From Chloroflexota bacterium (GTDB lineage: Bacteria; Chloroflexota; Dehalococcoidia; DSTF01; RBG-16-68-14), in contig QIFC01000079.1 in assembly GCA_003228685.1 (NCBI GenBank), forward strand, positions 1 to 64,000: a stretch of 64,000 bases of DNA. Direction: 5' to 3'. This document shows, one piece after another, positions 62,220 to 64,000 of the stretch. Under the pieces are notes generated by a model. It was not told where the DNA came from. It did no database searches and saw only the letters and a program-made list of their open reading frames with translations. The number at the start of each line of letters is the position of its first letter. Positions within the stretch are counted from its first letter, which is position 1. The position numbers were made by a program, and so were the translations under genes.

Positions 62220-63920
62220 TCAGTAGTCCGGGCTGTCCGGCGAACCGCGCCGTCCGAGTTGGCCGGCCAGCGGCAGCGTGGAGTTCAGCTCCTGCGCCAA
62301 CTCCAGCGCCTTGAGCGCCTCCGCGATCGTCAACTCATCCTCCGCCCCACCCAACGCGGCCCGTAACTCCTGACGCAGCGCGCTCTGTTGGGCTTCCACG
62401 CCCGCGCTCGTCTCACCGCCGGGCTCTTCGGGATCGCCGTCGGCATCCGTCTGTTCGTCTCCAGGAGACCCCGCCGCCGTCGCCTGCTCGATCATGAGCT
62501 GCCGCACCAGCTCCAAGTTGTACTTCGCGTCCCGATCGTTGGGGTCGAGCAGCAAGGACTGGCGAAACGCGCTGAACGCGTCGTCGAGTTGGCCGAGCAG
62601 CACGTAGTGGCTGCCGAGGTTGTAGTACGCATGCGCAGCATCTCTCGGATCGTCAATCGGGAAGGACCGCACGGTCTGCGAAACGGCCAGTTCGTACTCC
62701 TCCAACTGATGGAGCGCGATGCCCGCGTTGTAGTGCGGCTCCGGCCGGGCGGGGTCGTCCGCGGCCGCGCGGCGAAACGCCTCCAACGCCTCCGCGTAAT
62801 CGCCGCGCTCATACGCATCTGTTCCATCTGCGATGAGGTCCGCGGCCGCCGAGCTACATGCTGCGCCCGCAACCAACACGAGGCTGAAGAGGACCACACT
62901 GCTCACAAGCTGTGGGCCGGGTCTGGGCAAGTGCAGACGCCAGCGCCGGGGCAGGCGCAGAGGCCAGCCGCGCTCCGGCATGAGCAGTTCGACGACGAGC
63001 AGCGCAAGCGCCACAAGCGCGAACCACTGGAAGCGTTCGATTGGCAGCACTTGGCGCTCCTCAGCAAGGGAGGAGCGCTGCAGCGAATTGATCTCGGTAG
63101 CCTGCTCCGCGAGCTGATCACCCGCGACATAGCGTCCCGCGGGCGAAGCGACCGCCATGCGACGAAGCAGGTTTTCGTTGATCCGCGTGACGACCGGTAC
63201 GCCATCGATCGGCTCCTCGTCAGGTACCGCCGTGCCGGCCAGCGTGCCGAAGCCCGATGTGTATAGCAGAATGCCCTGCCCCGCCGCAGCGTTGGCGGCG
63301 GCCATGGCGTCCCCTTCGTGGTCCTCACCGTCGGAAGCCAGCACGATCACGCGGCTTTCCGCGTCGCTGCCTTGTAACACACGCATCGCGGTACGCACGG
63401 CATCGCCGATGTCGGAGCCTGGCTCCACGAGCGCTTGATCCTCCGCGGCGGCCGCGACGACCGCCAGCAGCGGCGTGGTATCAGTCGTTAGTGGCGAGCG
63501 CACGAGCGCCGTGCCCGCGAAGATTACAAGCCCAACCCGATGTCCGCGAAGACGCTCGACGAGCAGCGACGTCTGCTCCACGGCGCGGGCCAGACGGGTC
63601 GGCGTGACGTCTTCGGCCAGCATGCTGCGCGAGACGTCCAGCACGACAACGACGTCCGCGCCCTCCTGCTCGACCACGGCATGCTCCTCGCCGATGCTCG
63701 GCCGGGCGAGCGAGATCGCCAAGAGCAGCACCGCTAGGACGATTAGTGCCGCCTTCAGCATTCGGATAGGGTTCGGTGGCGCGCCTAGGTCCCTTGCGGG
63801 CCGGGCCGGAGCGAATCGGGCCGCCGCGTCGCGACGCCAGCGCATCAGCGCCAGCAGCGCAAGCGCGACAACGGGTGCTAGTACGACAAGCGCAAGGTAG
63901 CCGGGCGACTCGAAGCTCAT
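62220..63920 (-). CDS. VWA-domain protein fused to a TPR lipoprotein-like part (BatB/BatC-like)
   Basis: 566 aa. Helices at the N-terminus (about 10-75), a VWA domain (about 88-275) with the MIDAS motif VVLDVSRSM, a third helix (about 305), then FSLVLVAGAACSSAAADL, which looks like an internal lipobox, and TPR repeats (YAEALEAFRRAAADDPARPEPHYNAGIAL, YYNLGSHYVLLGQLDDAFSAFRQSLL). Separate BatB and BatC are usual in aerotolerance operons; here they look fused. It is convergent with ogt. Its ATG overlaps the stop of the next upstream gene (TAATG). Confidence 0.85.
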   Translation of the reverse strand: MSFESPGYLALVVLAPVVALALLALMRWRRDAAARFAPARPARDLGAPPNPIRMLKAALIVLAVLLLAISLARPSIGEEHAVVEQEGADVVVVLDVSRSMLAEDVTPTRLARAVEQTSLLVERLRGHRVGLVIFAGTALVRSPLTTDTTPLLAVVAAAAEDQALVEPGSDIGDAVRTAMRVLQGSDAESRVIVLASDGEDHEGDAMAAANAAAGQGILLYTSGFGTLAGTAVPDEEPIDGVPVVTRINENLLRRMAVASPAGRYVAGDQLAEQATEINSLQRSSLAEERQVLPIERFQWFALVALALLVVELLMPERGWPLRLPRRWRLHLPRPGPQLVSSVVLFSLVLVAGAACSSAAADLIADGTDAYERGDYAEALEAFRRAAADDPARPEPHYNAGIALHQLEEYELAVSQTVRSFPIDDPRDAAHAYYNLGSHYVLLGQLDDAFSAFRQSLLLDPNDRDAKYNLELVRQLMIEQATAAGSPGDEQTDADGDPEEPGGETSAGVEAQQSALRQELRAALGGAEDELTIAEALKALELAQELNSTLPLAGQLGRRGSPDSPDY

Positions 63921-64000
63921 TATGGCATCCGTCGTACCGCAAACGTGGTCAACAGCACTTCGAAAGCCAGCAGTGCGAGCGCCAACCCGAGGACGTAGGG
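63920..64000 (-). CDS. 3' end of an upstream membrane protein gene (probable BatA/VWA partner)
   Basis: The minus-strand frame from the window edge reads PYVLGLALALLAFEVLLTTF then AVRRMP and stops (TAA 63922-63920) in a one-base overlap with the VWA-TPR start. The hydrophobic helix ending in a short basic tail fits the C-terminus of BatA-type or other VWA-operon membrane proteins. Only 26 residues are visible. Confidence 0.6.
   Translation of the reverse strand, partial: PYVLGLALALLAFEVLLTTFAVRRMP

Overview
The window comes from a high-GC bacterial chromosome. Several things together suggest a Chloroflexota relative, probably near Dehalococcoidia or Thermomicrobia. It has a very short EF-Ts (165 aa), MEP-pathway isoprenoid genes, and Thr/Pro-rich linkers on secreted proteins. 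It also has secreted proteins ending in a dockerin-like DGVIDLANDILGVI motif, a BTAD regulator fused to an alpha/beta-hydrolase fold, and many intergenic mini-hairpins. The taxon is inferred from gene content only; no rRNA or tRNA gene was found.

Layout. 1-4.4 kb (mostly minus): possible IS-type terminal repeats at the edge, a TIM-barrel isomerase-like protein, an Apea-like HEPN protein, a small membrane protein, a DinB-like protein and ispG. 5.0-6.3 kb: a frameshifted secreted repeat protein flanked by hairpin repeats, which separates ispG from rseP. 6.5-13.2 kb (minus): the translation/envelope operon rpsB-tsf-pyrH-frr-uppS-cdsA-dxr-rseP. 13.2-19.3 kb: hairpin arrays, a membrane-tethered LuxR-type regulator, a lipoprotein, a sugar-type ABC importer without a binding protein, and an L,D-transpeptidase. 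19.5-32.2 kb: a dockerin-like secreted protein, the BTAD/pseudo-hydrolase regulator, a hybrid histidine kinase, an I9-like lipoprotein, a sulfotransferase, an O-antigen-ligase/TPR protein, a HAD hydrolase and a histidine phosphatase. 32.3-36.1 kb (minus): hisH-(2TM)-hisA-[two-gene insert]-hisF-hisI. 36.2-40.6 kb: a WYL regulator, a VOC protein, two PPOX flavoproteins and a frameshifted ligA. 40.7-46.3 kb: the rod-shape operon mreB-mreC-mreD-mrdA-rodA behind a near-consensus promoter. 46.3-52.4 kb (minus): aspS, two GT-C-like membrane proteins and a Tat arylsulfotransferase-like lipoprotein. 52.5-55.7 kb: a UbiA prenyltransferase, dnaJ and prmA. 55.7-64 kb: an M23 lipoprotein, a ferredoxin, moxR-DUF58-transglutaminase-like, ogt and a VWA-TPR (BatB/BatC-like) gene.

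How the genes fit together. Much of the window builds the envelope. Dxr and IspG supply isoprenoid precursor, UppS makes undecaprenyl carrier, CdsA makes CDP-diacylglycerol, MreBCD-PBP2-RodA elongate peptidoglycan, LDT and M23 remodel it, and GT-C/O-antigen-ligase-like proteins handle surface glycans. The two edges of the MoxR/DUF58/TGase/VWA group are a typical MoxR-VWA neighbourhood.

Most notable observations: mosaic arrays of perfect mini-hairpins with shared modules in gene ends and gaps (13.2-16.4 kb); a transglutaminase-like protein that has lost all three catalytic residues; a BTAD regulator with a destroyed hydrolase nucleophile; a HEPN-like/membrane two-gene insert in the his operon; and a promoter geometry that predicts leaderless mRNAs. 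Three separate single-site frameshifts, one in the normally essential ligA, suggest consensus errors in the sequence or real decay, and should be checked with reads.
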